Below are positions 16,424 to 25,638 of a DNA stretch of 64,000 nt, in pieces. Numbering within the stretch: the first letter of the stretch is position 1; each line of letters starts with the position of its first letter. The stretch is from the NCBI GenBank assembly GCA_015058045.1, contig SVDC01000001.1, forward strand, positions 1 to 64,000. The letters run 5' to 3'. Origin of the DNA: Cellulosilyticum sp. (GTDB taxonomy: Bacteria; Bacillota; Clostridia; Lachnospirales; Cellulosilyticaceae). The notes beneath the pieces were generated by a model. That model had not been told where the DNA came from and ran no database searches. It worked only from the letters and a program-made list of their open reading frames with translations. The translations under genes were made by a program, and so were the position numbers.

Positions 16424-17752
16424 ATGATGTATATCATTTATCAATTAATGGAGTTTGTAGTATGTTTTGTTGAAAGTGTGATTTTTTACATTTTTATTGA
16501 ACACTGCTGTCAAAAGCGTATAAAGAGTCCAGCGCTTCAATGTGTCCTCTTACTAAGTGTAACTATGAGTATTTTTGTGAAGGAGCAATTTTCTCTTTCA
16601 AGTTATCAAAGTATGATTTATGGAATCAGTGTATGGTGTATTTATGCTGTAATACAATTTAAGACAGAATGCTGGAAATATATATTTTATGTGGGATTTT
16701 ATTTTTGCATATGCTATATATGTGATTTTATTGCATTACAATTACATTGTCTTCTTTATGTGGGAGAAACCATAGAGAGTATACAGCTTTTTAGTGTCAC
16801 ACGTTATAATATAGCAATTATAAGCAAGTTATTATTATGTATCGTTGTCTTTGGCATTGCAATGATAGAAAATAGAACAAAAAATATTGGTTATTATAAG
16901 GTTAATCAAATCCTTATACTTATTACGACAGTCATTTCTATAGTGAGCTTATGTGGACTAGAGTGGGTAATATGGTATAGTTTAAGATGGAGACAGGATA
17001 ATAAAGTTGAGATTGTAGTATGTAGCTTATCTTTGTGTATATTTATAATGACGCTCATTGTGTATGGGGTTATTAAAAAGCTTAATATAAGCATTCAAAA
17101 AGAAAATGATTATGCACTGATTACCTATCAAAATGAGTTATTGGTGAAGTGGGCAGAAGGGGATCAGGCAATAGAAAACGAATGGCGAAAGATCAGGCAT
17201 GATTTTAATAATCATATTAGTTGTATTGATATGTTATTGCAAATGGGTGATATAGAAAAAGCCAGAGCTTATATACAAAAGTTAACACAAAATAGTCAGG
17301 AGCAAACAGTAAGCTTAGATATTGGTAATACCATTGCTAATGCTGTAGTCACACAAAAAGTGATGTTTGCAAAGCAGCATGACATTTTTTTTGAAGTTAA
17401 AGGGTATATACCGGAAATATTGGATATGGAAGATATAGATTTATGTGCGCTTTTAAGCAATAGTATAGATAATGCAATTGAAGCAACATCTAAGATTGAA
17501 GAGAAGGAACAGCGAAAGATTACACTAGTAATCTCAAGTGACGAAAAAGATGTGGGAATAAAGCTCAGTAATACAGTTAAAGAGAATATCCCAATAAGTA
17601 AGCCACTTTCCACCACTAAAAAAGATGTTAAGAGACATGGGATTGGTATGCGTAGTATGCAAGAAGCAGTCAGTAAATATAAGGGGACGCTAAGCTGGAA
17701 ATGTGAAGCATACCTTTTTGTATTAGACATTAGAATACCACTCTCTTATTAA
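16424..17752 (+). CDS. AgrC-like GHKL sensor histidine kinase
   Basis: The 442-residue membrane kinase has about six hydrophobic N-terminal segments (to about residue 215). A short linker leads to the histidine box around H259 (KIRHDFNNHIS) and a GHKL ATPase with N-box SNSIDNAIEA and HGIGMRSMQEAV. This is the AgrC plan for sensing a cyclic peptide. It is directly upstream of agrB and agrD. No agrA-type LytTR regulator is present nearby, so its partner must lie elsewhere or the kinase is an orphan. RBS GAGGTGATG precedes two consecutive ATGs. Confidence 0.88.
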   Translation: MMYIIYQLMEFVVCFVESVIFYIFIEHCCQKRIKSPALQCVLLLSVTMSIFVKEQFSLSSYQSMIYGISVWCIYAVIQFKTECWKYIFYVGFYFCICYICDFIALQLHCLLYVGETIESIQLFSVTRYNIAIISKLLLCIVVFGIAMIENRTKNIGYYKVNQILILITTVISIVSLCGLEWVIWYSLRWRQDNKVEIVVCSLSLCIFIMTLIVYGVIKKLNISIQKENDYALITYQNELLVKWAEGDQAIENEWRKIRHDFNNHISCIDMLLQMGDIEKARAYIQKLTQNSQEQTVSLDIGNTIANAVVTQKVMFAKQHDIFFEVKGYIPEILDMEDIDLCALLSNSIDNAIEATSKIEEKEQRKITLVISSDEKDVGIKLSNTVKENIPISKPLSTTKKDVKRHGIGMRSMQEAVSKYKGTLSWKCEAYLFVLDIRIPLSY

Positions 17753-17786
17753 TTTATAAGAAGTGAAAGATTAAGAGGAGGAAAAT

Positions 17787-18371
17787 ATGGAAATTGTATC
17801 TAAGTTTTTGACACAACAATTAGTAAAAAATAGAATGATTGAATCAGAGAGTGCAGAAATTTATGAATATGGTTTTAAGCTTATTCTTTCTTCTCTATTC
17901 ATTATCATTTGTATTGGTTTGATGGGAATTATAGGGGGCTGTATTATTTCAGCTGTTGTATATATTTGTGCCTTTATGCACATCAGACATTATTCAGGGG
18001 GATACCATGCCAATACTTATAAGAAGTGTTTTATATTATCTAATAGTTTATTTCTAGTTACATTAGTGATTATAGTTATACAGGCACGATATCAATTAAA
18101 GTATAGCTTAATAATCTTTAGTTGGTTATCTACCATTTACTTATGGATTGCAGGAGGAGATGCTACGAAGAGAAATCCAAAGACAGCAGAAGAACTTGCC
18201 TATAGAAAGCGTAAAGTACGTAGGATTAGTTTTGGATACAGTCTAGTTAGCACTTTTTTATTCCTAGGGTTGCATCAGTACTTAGATATTGGAACAATCC
18301 TTATTTGTACACAGATTTATACAGTTTTTACTGTATGGATAAATAAAAGAGAGAAAGGGGAATTAGAATGA
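17787..18371 (+). CDS. agrB: AgrB-like autoinducer-processing membrane protease
   Basis: The 194-residue protein has several membrane helices and the AgrB catalytic pair: H74 in RHYSGGYHA and C81 in YKKC, seven residues apart as in Staphylococcus AgrB. It removes the C-terminal part of the AgrD propeptide and forms the thiolactone. Its TGA stop overlaps the ATG of the first agrD gene, implying coupled translation. Its last ~100 bases are duplicated downstream in front of the second agrD. Confidence 0.92.
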   Translation: MEIVSKFLTQQLVKNRMIESESAEIYEYGFKLILSSLFIIICIGLMGIIGGCIISAVVYICAFMHIRHYSGGYHANTYKKCFILSNSLFLVTLVIIVIQARYQLKYSLIIFSWLSTIYLWIAGGDATKRNPKTAEELAYRKRKVRRISFGYSLVSTFLFLGLHQYLDIGTILICTQIYTVFTVWINKREKGELE

Positions 18372-18502
18372 AAAAACAAGTTTTAAAAAGTATTTCAAAA
18401 TGTGCAGAAAAAGCAGTAAAGGAGGCATGTGGTTCAAAATGTTTAGCTATGATTTATGAACCAGAAATGCCTGTAGCTTTAAAAGCTAAAAAACAAAAAT
18501 AA
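18368..18502 (+). CDS. agrD: AgrD-like cyclic peptide precursor, copy 1
   Basis: The 44-residue propeptide overlaps the agrB stop by four bases. It has an amphipathic N-terminal leader, a Cys-containing core (CGSKCLAMIY) and the acidic YEPEMP motif typical of clostridial AgrD C-terminal tails. The thiolactone would form from C25; a CLAMI or CLAMIY ring is inferred. Two further cysteines (C12, C21) are unusual. Confidence 0.88.
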   Translation: MKKQVLKSISKCAEKAVKEACGSKCLAMIYEPEMPVALKAKKQK

Positions 18503-18614
18503 GATAGGTTCTAGGATTGCATTAGTACTTAGAGGTTGGAACAATCCATATTTGTACACAGGTTTATACAGTTTTTACTGTATGGATAAATAAAAGGGAG
18601 AAAGGGGAATTACA

Positions 18615-18749
18615 ATGAAAAAACAAGTTTTAAAAAGTATTTCAAAATGTGCAGAAAAAGCAGTAAAGGAGGCATGTGGTTCAAAATGTTTAGCTATGAT
18701 TTATGAACCAGAAATGCCTGCAGCTTTAAAAGTTAAAAAACAAAAATAA
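18615..18749 (+). CDS. agrD: AgrD-like cyclic peptide precursor, copy 2
   Basis: This 44-residue paralogue of the peptide at 18368 differs only in the tail after EPEMP (Val to Ala and Ala to Val). The whole signal core is identical, so the duplication would raise signal dose rather than create a new specificity. RBS AAAGGGGAA precedes it, and it ends the operon before a terminator. Confidence 0.85.
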   Translation: MKKQVLKSISKCAEKAVKEACGSKCLAMIYEPEMPAALKVKKQK

Positions 18750-18775
18750 GATAGATTCTACATAGTCAAGGAAGA

Positions 18776-18804
18776 GAAGGTCAAAGATTTGGCCTTCTTT
18801 TTTT
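18776..18804 (+). terminator. terminator of the agr-like operon
   Basis: Nine-base arms 18776-18784 and 18789-18797 with one G-U pair are followed by a T-run. Confidence 0.85.
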
Positions 18805-18876
18805 GACCGTATCTATAGGTTTAAGCTATAATGGATATACTAAATATTATTGATTTTGACAAAAAGAGGATGACTT

Positions 18877-19542
18877 ATGAAAGAACTTAGTGTATTTGAC
18901 ATTATAGGTCCCAACATGATTGGACCTTCTAGTTCCCATACAGCAGGAGCTTTAAAGATTGCCAAGGTAGCTTATCAATTAGCGCCTAAGAAAATAGAGA
19001 AGGTGACTTTTGTTTTATATGGCTCTTTTGCTAAAACCTATAAAGGTCATGGGACAGATCGTGCCCTTGTTGCGGGGATATTAGGCATGAATGAGGAAGA
19101 TGAGCGTATTAGAGATGCTTTTAGCTACGCTAAGGTTAATAAGTTAAATTACGAATTTAAGACCAGTGAAAGCACGCATATTAAGCATCCTAATACAGTA
19201 GATATTATTATGGAAGATCAATCAGGAAGTACGATTAGTATCACAGGTTCATCTATTGGAGGGGGTGCCATTAGTATTGATAAGGTCAATGGTGTAGAAG
19301 TTTTCTTTAATGGAGAATATCATACTTTACTGGTAAGCCATAAAGATCAGCCAGGACTTGCAGCACATATTACAAATTGCTTAGGTAATTGGAAAATTAA
19401 TATTGCATATATGCGTATCTATAGAGCACATAAAGGGGAAATGGTTTCTACTATTGTGGAAACAGATGATCCAATTTGTAATCAGGTTATAGAAGCCATT
19501 TCAAATCATTTGGCAGTTCGATATGCTAGAATCATTAACTAA
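18877..19542 (+). CDS. sdaAB: L-serine dehydratase, beta subunit
   Basis: The 221-residue protein has the SdaAB features: IIGPSSSHTAGALKIA near the N terminus, a GTDRALVAGILGM segment, and a C-terminal ACT domain (from about residue 145, LLVSHKDQPGLAAHITN). With the alpha subunit downstream it forms the oxygen-labile [4Fe-4S] enzyme that deaminates serine to pyruvate and ammonia. The alpha gene begins 13 bases after its stop. Confidence 0.95.
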   Translation: MKELSVFDIIGPNMIGPSSSHTAGALKIAKVAYQLAPKKIEKVTFVLYGSFAKTYKGHGTDRALVAGILGMNEEDERIRDAFSYAKVNKLNYEFKTSESTHIKHPNTVDIIMEDQSGSTISITGSSIGGGAISIDKVNGVEVFFNGEYHTLLVSHKDQPGLAAHITNCLGNWKINIAYMRIYRAHKGEMVSTIVETDDPICNQVIEAISNHLAVRYARIIN

Positions 19543-19555
19543 CGAGGAAATAGAC

Positions 19556-20428
19556 ATGAATTTTATAGATAGTAAAGAGTTATTAGAGGTCTGTAATAAA
19601 AAGGGATGGACCATTTCAGAGGCTATGATAGAAAGAGAAAAACAGCTTTTTCATTGTAGCAAGGAAGAAATTGTATCTCGAATGGCACATGCTTATGATA
19701 TTATGAAGCATGCGGCAGAGCGTGCCTTAAGAGAAAACTTAGTTTCTATGGGAGGGCTAATTGGAGGAGAGAGTAAAAGACTTTTTTTCAATGCAGATAA
19801 ACAGTCGGTATGTGGCGAAATGATGAGCAAGGCAATCAGTTATGCTGTAGGTGTATTAGAAGTTAATAGTTCTATGGGGCTGATTGTAGCGGCACCTACA
19901 GCAGGTTCTTCAGGCGTTATACCAGGCGTGTTTTTAGCCATGCAAGAGCGTTTTGGGTTTGAAGATGAAAAAATGGTTCAGGCACTTTTTAATGCAGGTG
20001 CTATTGGGTATCTCATCACACGTAATGCAACTGTTTCAGGAGCAGAGGGTGGTTGTCAAGCAGAGGTAGGTGCTGCATCAGCTATGGCTGCGGCAGCAGT
20101 TTGTGAGCTTATGGGTGGGTCACCAGAGATGTCATTACATGCAGCTGCTACAGCTTTAACTAATATATTAGGCTTAGTTTGTGATCCTATTGCAGGCCTA
20201 GTAGAAGCACCTTGTCAAAAACGTAATGCTATGGGGGTTTCTAATGCACTTATTAGTGCAGAAATGGCTTTATGTGGGATCAGACATATTGTACCATTTG
20301 ATGAAACGGTAGAAGCCATGTACCATGTAGGAAAGAGTATGCCAGCAGAACTTAGAGAAACTGCTTTAGGCGGTATGGCAAATACACCAACTGGTTGTCA
20401 GTTATGTAAGGATATTTTTAAAGAATAA
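19556..20428 (+). CDS. sdaAA: L-serine dehydratase, alpha subunit (Fe-S)
   Basis: I choose the ATG at 19556 preceded by ACGAGGA, giving 290 residues; the open frame extends back into sdaAB without a good ribosome site. It shows SSMGLIVAAPTAGSSGVIPG, VSGAEGGCQAEVG, DPIAGLVEAPCQKRNAMG and a C-terminal CQLC; these cysteines hold the catalytic [4Fe-4S] cluster. It pairs with the beta subunit just upstream and catalyses serine deamination in the cytoplasm. Confidence 0.95.
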   Translation: MNFIDSKELLEVCNKKGWTISEAMIEREKQLFHCSKEEIVSRMAHAYDIMKHAAERALRENLVSMGGLIGGESKRLFFNADKQSVCGEMMSKAISYAVGVLEVNSSMGLIVAAPTAGSSGVIPGVFLAMQERFGFEDEKMVQALFNAGAIGYLITRNATVSGAEGGCQAEVGAASAMAAAAVCELMGGSPEMSLHAAATALTNILGLVCDPIAGLVEAPCQKRNAMGVSNALISAEMALCGIRHIVPFDETVEAMYHVGKSMPAELRETALGGMANTPTGCQLCKDIFKE

Positions 20429-20515
20429 CTAGCAAAAAGAGGAAAAAGCTAATATGATATAAAAAGTGCAGATTATAAATGTACTTTGAGCAAAAGAATA
20501 GATGGAGGAAGTCAT

Positions 20516-21388
20516 ATGTTAGATATAGCTATTATTGGTGCCGGACCAGCAGGATTATCTGCTGCGATTACAGGTGTCATTCGTAATAAAAAAGTAAAAG
20601 TATTTGGAAATCCAATGAGTACCAGTTATATATATAAAGCAGAACGTGTAGACAATTATATTGGAATGCCTGGTATCACGGGTCATGATATGATGGAACA
20701 GTTTACAAATCATGCAAAAGAAGTTGGAGTAGAGATTCAAGTGGCTAAGGTTATTGAAATTTTCCCAATGGGGCAAAGTTATATGCTGAATGTAGAAAAT
20801 GAATTTATTGAAGCAAAAACAGTTATTTTAGCTAATGGGATTACCAAAACAGCTGTTTTACCAGGAGAAAATGAATTTTTAGGTCGTGGTGTGAGCTACT
20901 GTGCAACTTGTGATGGTCCGCTTTATAGAGGAAAAGCGGTTGCAGTTATCGGAGATAGCGCACATGCAGAGGAAGACGCAAATTATTTAGCAGAAGTATG
21001 TGATCAGGTATATTATATTCCGCTTTATAAAGAACTTGAACATTTAGATGAACGTATTGAAGTGTTACGCAGCCGACCTAAGAAAATTATTGGTGAAAAT
21101 ATTGTTACTGGATTAGAATTAGCTGAAGGAAGCTTAGATATAAGTGGCGTTTTTATTATTAAAGAAAGTATTCCAACATCTAAACTTTTAGCTGGACTAG
21201 AAACAGAAGGTGCTGCTATTAAAGTAAATCGCATGATGGAAACCAATTTGTCAGGTGTGTATGCAGCTGGAGATTGCACAGGTAAACCTTTTCAAGTGGC
21301 AAAAGCAGTAGGGGAAGGAAGTACAGCTGTATTACAAGCTGTTTCTTATTTAAATGCTTTAAACCGTATGGAAAAAACACAAGCTTAA
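20516..21388 (+). CDS. thioredoxin-reductase-like flavoprotein
   Basis: The start at 20516 follows GGAGG; 290 residues result. The FAD site IGAGPAGLSAA is at the N terminus. The redox-active CATC is in VSYCATCDGPLYRGK, and the last FAD motif is GVYAAGDCTGKPFQ. The usual NADPH motif GGGDSA is altered to IGDSAHAEEDANYL, so the electron donor may differ. It sits alone between sdaAA and a terminator. A main housekeeping TrxB or a ferredoxin- or NADH-linked relative are both possible. Confidence 0.8.
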   Translation: MLDIAIIGAGPAGLSAAITGVIRNKKVKVFGNPMSTSYIYKAERVDNYIGMPGITGHDMMEQFTNHAKEVGVEIQVAKVIEIFPMGQSYMLNVENEFIEAKTVILANGITKTAVLPGENEFLGRGVSYCATCDGPLYRGKAVAVIGDSAHAEEDANYLAEVCDQVYYIPLYKELEHLDERIEVLRSRPKKIIGENIVTGLELAEGSLDISGVFIIKESIPTSKLLAGLETEGAAIKVNRMMETNLSGVYAAGDCTGKPFQVAKAVGEGSTAVLQAVSYLNALNRMEKTQA

Positions 21389-21408
21389 GAAATAGATAAA
21401 TCTCTAAG

Positions 21409-21443
21409 ATCCCGGTCTTTAATAGAAAAAGACTGGGATTTTT
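21409..21443 (+). terminator. terminator after the flavoprotein gene
   Basis: Twelve-base arms 21409-21420 and 21428-21439 with one G-U pair, followed by T residues. Confidence 0.8.
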
Positions 21444-21506
21444 CTATGGCTATTTTGTTCTAAATAGGATATTTTGTCCATACATTAGTGTATGGAGGTG
21501 ATGGGG

Positions 21507-22196
21507 GTGGAAAAAGTATTATTGGTGGGAAGCTGCATAGGTGCATTAGCTATGATTGCATATAGTATTCATGCCATTGGAAGTGTAGAAGATAAAGTCT
21601 TTCAAATAATAGGTGGCATCCTATTAAGCTTTACTTCTTTAAGATATATAACTTTGCTTATTTATGCGTATTCAACCAATTTAAGATGGATTGTATCTAT
21701 GCGTTATTTTTACTATGCAAGTAGCATAGGAATTACAATGCTAACAGCACTTGCAGTATGGTATGTTATGCCTTTCTTAAAGAAGGGGATTAAACTTGTA
21801 TATTATTTATTGTGCTTTTTGCCATGGAATTTATTTTATCTTTATATAATTGTAAAGCAACCTACTTGTCTTGTGGAAAACAGTGCCTATGGTTATGAAC
21901 TTTTATTAGTAAGTCCTTTTGAACGCTATTTAAGTATTGCACAGGGAAGCTTTATTGGCGTAATGACTATTTTATGCGTAATTGGAATTTTTAAATATAA
22001 ACATCCTCAAATTCGAACCCAGCTACTCATGATTCTACTAGCACAAGGGTTATTAGTGATCGATGGAATCGCTTCTGGTGATGAGCGTATATTACTTTTT
22101 AAGTTATTTACGGTGACAGAAGCTTTTGCATTAGCGGTTACAGGTCATATAGTGGGCAATGGACTAAAACAAATTCATGCCATTAAAAATCAATAA
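21507..22196 (+). CDS. unrecognised membrane protein, about seven helices
   Basis: GGAGGTGAT at 21494-21502 is a near-perfect ribosome site, so the GTG at 21507 is the likely start; the two upstream ATGs lie in or before that site. The 229-residue product is hydrophobic throughout, with about seven membrane segments and short loops. It resembles the N-terminal 7TM sensor half of some histidine kinases, but no kinase domain follows. Function unknown. Confidence 0.65.
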   Translation: MEKVLLVGSCIGALAMIAYSIHAIGSVEDKVFQIIGGILLSFTSLRYITLLIYAYSTNLRWIVSMRYFYYASSIGITMLTALAVWYVMPFLKKGIKLVYYLLCFLPWNLFYLYIIVKQPTCLVENSAYGYELLLVSPFERYLSIAQGSFIGVMTILCVIGIFKYKHPQIRTQLLMILLAQGLLVIDGIASGDERILLFKLFTVTEAFALAVTGHIVGNGLKQIHAIKNQ

Positions 22197-22200
22197 ATAT

Positions 22201-22236
22201 AAAAAACGCTTCTTACACAATTAAGAAGCGTTTTTT
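22201..22236. terminator. bidirectional terminator
   Basis: Fifteen-base arms with a six-base loop, flanked by A- and T-runs, between the convergent membrane-protein and degV genes. Confidence 0.9.
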
Positions 22237-22239
22237 ATA

Positions 22240-23121
22240 TTAAAGAAATGATTCGTATTTTTTTATTAAACAAATACCAGCAACATCTGGACCAGTGTAA
22301 ACACCGATTGTTGTACCAATAAAGCAGAAATCTTCAAGAACAGAAACGCCCAATTGTGAGGCAAGACCTTCTTTAAGAACGGTTGCATATTCTACATTAT
22401 CAGCATGTGCAATTAAATAATGATAGTCGCTTGCTTCATCACCAACATAATCCTTAGAAATTTCTAATACCTTTGCTAATGCTTTTTTGGTACCACGTAC
22501 TTTCCCATTAGGGAAAAGTAAGCCATCTTGTAAATAAATAATGGGTTTAACATTGAGCATTGTACCAAGTAAAGCAGAAGCTTTACCAATACGACCACCA
22601 TGTTCAAGATAATCTAGAGTTTCTACAAAGAAAAAGATACGAGCTGTTTCACGTACTTTTGGAATAAGCTCTAAAATGGTTTCAAAGCTTAATCCATTTT
22701 GAATCATACGTCCAATCTCGAGAACTAAAACCCCTTCACCACCTGTTGCATTTAAAGAATTAATAATTTCAATTTGCGCATTAGGATAATTTTCTAAAAT
22801 AAGTTCACGTGCGTTAAGGGCTGCATTATGAGAACCACTAAAATGGTTAGATAATGTCACACAAATAACGCTTTTTCCAGCCTCAACATGAGGTTTGAAA
22901 TGTTCATAATAATCGTTAATAGATGGTAGTGATGTTTTAGGGAAAATCTTCTCAGCTCTTAATCTTTGGTAAAAGTCACTAATTGAAAGCTCAGTGATTT
23001 CCTTGTAATAATGCGTCGCATCAAATGAAACATAATAAGGGATAATTTCAATGTGATATTGCTCTAAGCAAGCTAAAGGAAGGTCACAAGAACTATCAGT
23101 TAAGAGTACGATTTCAGACAT
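22240..23121 (-). CDS. DegV-family fatty-acid-binding protein
   Basis: The 293-residue protein begins with IVLLTDSSCDLP and continues with TSLPSINDYYEHF, TLSNHFSGSHNAA, a DYLEHGGRIGKA motif and a C-terminal IGTTIGVYTGPDVAGI. These are standard DegV features. Family members bind long-chain fatty acids (FakB type) and hand them to a kinase. A FakA gene is not in this window. Confidence 0.92.
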   Translation of the reverse strand: MSEIVLLTDSSCDLPLACLEQYHIEIIPYYVSFDATHYYKEITELSISDFYQRLRAEKIFPKTSLPSINDYYEHFKPHVEAGKSVICVTLSNHFSGSHNAALNARELILENYPNAQIEIINSLNATGGEGVLVLEIGRMIQNGLSFETILELIPKVRETARIFFFVETLDYLEHGGRIGKASALLGTMLNVKPIIYLQDGLLFPNGKVRGTKKALAKVLEISKDYVGDEASDYHYLIAHADNVEYATVLKEGLASQLGVSVLEDFCFIGTTIGVYTGPDVAGICLIKKYESFL

Positions 23122-23284
23122 GATTTCACCTCCTTTATTTAAGTTTACTTCTTAACAATTCTAATATGAATAGCTAGGATGTGTCAAACGAATCTTAGGA
23201 GATATGGTAAAAAAATGAAAAAGTTGCATGATTTGAAATGGATGTGCATATATTTATGTTAGGTTTATAGTTGTGGAGGGTGCT

Positions 23285-23737
23285 ATGCTTTCTTCAAGCC
23301 TTGAGAAATATTTGGTTTGCATATATAAACATTTAGAAAGTAGCAATGAACTAAAAGTGAGTGAGCTTGCTAGGGAGATGAATCAACCTTTACAAAAAAC
23401 GATTCAGGCGTTGCAGCGCATGCACTATCAAAAGCAAATTGTCTATTCTACGTATCAACCACTTAAAATAACTGACCAGGGAAAGAAGATGGCGCAGTAT
23501 TTAATTGCAAGAGATGCGCTTATTGAGGAATTTTTTGCAATCTTGCATATGGATGAAAATGCAGAAGCTGAAAAGGAAGCGATGGCCCAATACCTTTCCC
23601 ATGATAGTTTAACAAAAATTGAACGTTTTATTTTATTTAATAGGAAGTACCCTGAGATTGCAGAGCGATTTGAACTATTACTTCAATTAGATTTAGAAGA
23701 AACGCTACTACCACCTTTAGGTATGAATGACAAGTAA
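23285..23737 (+). CDS. DtxR/MntR-like metal-dependent regulator
   Basis: The 150-residue protein starts at 23285 after GGAGGG. The N-terminal winged helix (YLVCIYKHLE, VSELAREMNQPLQKTIQALQRM) and the following helices ending LTKIERFILFN match the DNA-binding and dimerisation parts of DtxR/MntR proteins. The usual metal ligands (Asp/Glu/His of the EAEKEAMAQYLSHD segment) are only partly present, so metal sensing is uncertain. It is monocistronic and ends in a terminator. Confidence 0.65.
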   Translation: MLSSSLEKYLVCIYKHLESSNELKVSELAREMNQPLQKTIQALQRMHYQKQIVYSTYQPLKITDQGKKMAQYLIARDALIEEFFAILHMDENAEAEKEAMAQYLSHDSLTKIERFILFNRKYPEIAERFELLLQLDLEETLLPPLGMNDK

Positions 23738-23739
23738 AA

Positions 23740-23768
23740 GAGTAGCCTAAAATGCTACTCTTTTTTTA
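23740..23768 (+). terminator. terminator of the DtxR-like gene
   Basis: Seven-base arms 23740-23746 and 23754-23760 are followed by a long T-run. Confidence 0.85.
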
Positions 23769-23889
23769 ATATGAATCCAGCTTAGGTGAAAAAAGAGAGA
23801 AAAAGCGTGTGATATAGAAAAAAGTATGATAAAATGATTTAAAACATCAAAAAAAGGAAATCATCTAAAATAAAAACAGAGGAAGAAGT

Positions 23890-25551
23890 ATGAAGACGAC
23901 AGAGAATAAACAAAGCCTTATGAAAGGTGCTATGATTTTAAGTATTGGTGTCCTTGCCAGTCGTATTATTGGGATGCTTTATCGTATTCCAATTCGTAAT
24001 ATTTTAGGAGATGAAGGACAATCCCTTTATGGTGTAGCCTATGGTATTTATGTAGTTATTCTGACCTTAACAGCGATGGCAATTCCAGGTGCATTATCTA
24101 AGCTCATTGCAGAAAGACGTGCAGCAGGAGCCTATAAAGAAGCACAGAGAGTTTTCCATCTAGCCATGATTTATTCCATAGGAGTTGCATGTGTGATGGC
24201 ACTGGGTTTATGGTTAGGTGCAGATTTTATCTCAGATAACTTTTATAAATCGCAAGATGTTGCACTCCCTATTCGTGCTTTAGCTCCTACTGTTGTTATT
24301 GCAACAACCTTAGGGGTATTACGTGGTTATTTCCAAGGTAGAGGCGATATGACACCAACGGCATCTTCTCAGATTATTGAGCAGATTTTTAATGTTATTT
24401 TTAGTGTTGTTTTAGCATCTTATTTTATGAAAATAACGAATAAGAATCTTGTATGGGGGGCAACAGGTAGTGCATTTGGTACAGGTATTGGTGCAATTGC
24501 AGGCTTTGTGGTGCTCATTACTTTATATATCAAAAAACGCCCACAAGCACAATATGAGCTAAAAGAAAGTAAAGCTTATAGTGAGCAGTCCAGCTTTATG
24601 ATTTTAAAACAAATTTTAAATATGATGATTCCGGTTATTGTGAGTGCATCTATTTTCTCTATTATGACCTCTATTGACCAATCTATGGTATCTAATATTT
24701 TACCTAAAAATATAGAATATCTTAGAAATCATCAAATGTTAGACCTTGTACCCGTTATAGATGCAGGAATTTACTCTACGGAAAGCATTGTTAATCAATT
24801 AAGTGGACAACTTTCGTTCCAGTATATGACGTTTTTAAACATTCCAGTTAGTTTGATTTTACAACTTGGACTAGCTAGTGTACCAGCCATTGCAGCGGGT
24901 ATGGCAGCTAATCAAATTGAGGATGTTCGTCAAAAAACAAAAATGATTTTTAAAGTAGGTATGTTAATTGCAGCACCTTCTGCCATTGGTTTTATGGTAT
25001 TTGCAAATCCAATTCTTACTTTAGTTATAGGAGATAGTAGTGGTTCAGAACTTCTATCATCAGGTGCAATTGCTATCTTAGCTATTGCAATTGCACAACT
25101 TAGTGCAGGAATCTTACAAGGGATGAGTAAGCAAAAAATACCAACTATTAATGCGCTCATTGCTTGTGCAATAAAAATTGGAATCAATTTAGTGACTTTA
25201 AAATTCCCAACGCTGAATATTTATGGATTTGTACATAGTACGACAATTTGTTATGTCATCTATGCGGTGCTAAATATGTATTATTTACAAAAATATTTAA
25301 ATGTAAAAATGCGTTGGATGGAAATTTTGATTCAACCTACAGTGTGTTCACTGATTATGGGACTTATTACATTAGCTTTATATAAGGGACTTTTATGGAT
25401 TGGTCTTTCAATAAAACTTTCTATTATTGTCATCTTACCAATAGCTGCTGTGATTTACTTTATTGTAGGAATTGGAACCCATACGATTACCAAAGGGGAC
25501 CTTTCATCAATTCCAGGTGGACGCAAATTAGCTAAATTACTCAAACTTTAA
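23890..25551 (+). CDS. SpoVB/MATE-type polysaccharide (lipid II) flippase
   Basis: The 553-residue protein has about 14 membrane helices. It has the N-terminal signature of the MOP flippase group, GVLASRIIGMLYRIPIRN followed by GDEGQSLYGVAYGIY, and a GYFQGRGDMTPTASSQIIEQ loop characteristic of SpoVB, YtgP and AmJ-like proteins. It likely moves lipid-linked peptidoglycan or polysaccharide precursors across the membrane. SpoVB is the sporulation member of this group and YtgP/MurJ a vegetative one; the sequence alone does not decide. Confidence 0.88.
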   Translation: MKTTENKQSLMKGAMILSIGVLASRIIGMLYRIPIRNILGDEGQSLYGVAYGIYVVILTLTAMAIPGALSKLIAERRAAGAYKEAQRVFHLAMIYSIGVACVMALGLWLGADFISDNFYKSQDVALPIRALAPTVVIATTLGVLRGYFQGRGDMTPTASSQIIEQIFNVIFSVVLASYFMKITNKNLVWGATGSAFGTGIGAIAGFVVLITLYIKKRPQAQYELKESKAYSEQSSFMILKQILNMMIPVIVSASIFSIMTSIDQSMVSNILPKNIEYLRNHQMLDLVPVIDAGIYSTESIVNQLSGQLSFQYMTFLNIPVSLILQLGLASVPAIAAGMAANQIEDVRQKTKMIFKVGMLIAAPSAIGFMVFANPILTLVIGDSSGSELLSSGAIAILAIAIAQLSAGILQGMSKQKIPTINALIACAIKIGINLVTLKFPTLNIYGFVHSTTICYVIYAVLNMYYLQKYLNVKMRWMEILIQPTVCSLIMGLITLALYKGLLWIGLSIKLSIIVILPIAAVIYFIVGIGTHTITKGDLSSIPGGRKLAKLLKL

Positions 25552-25638
25552 ATAAAAATCTTTCCTTTATGTATAAAAAATTAAAAATTCAGACATAATT
25601 AGTATGAAATATGATTTTATAGATAAAGGAAGACGCTT

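Larger units (their letters stand above)
18270..18757 (+). repeat. tandem duplication of 247 bp covering agrB 3' end and agrD
   Basis: The segment from about 18270 repeats at an offset of exactly 247 bases, including about 100 bases of the agrB end, the ribosome site and all of agrD. The agrB part of the second copy has more changes than the agrD part, as expected if only agrD is under selection. Confidence 0.88.

Noticed and set aside
17296..17730. 144-residue minus-strand frame
   Set aside because: Antisense to the GHKL ATPase domain of the AgrC-like kinase, with no ribosome site.
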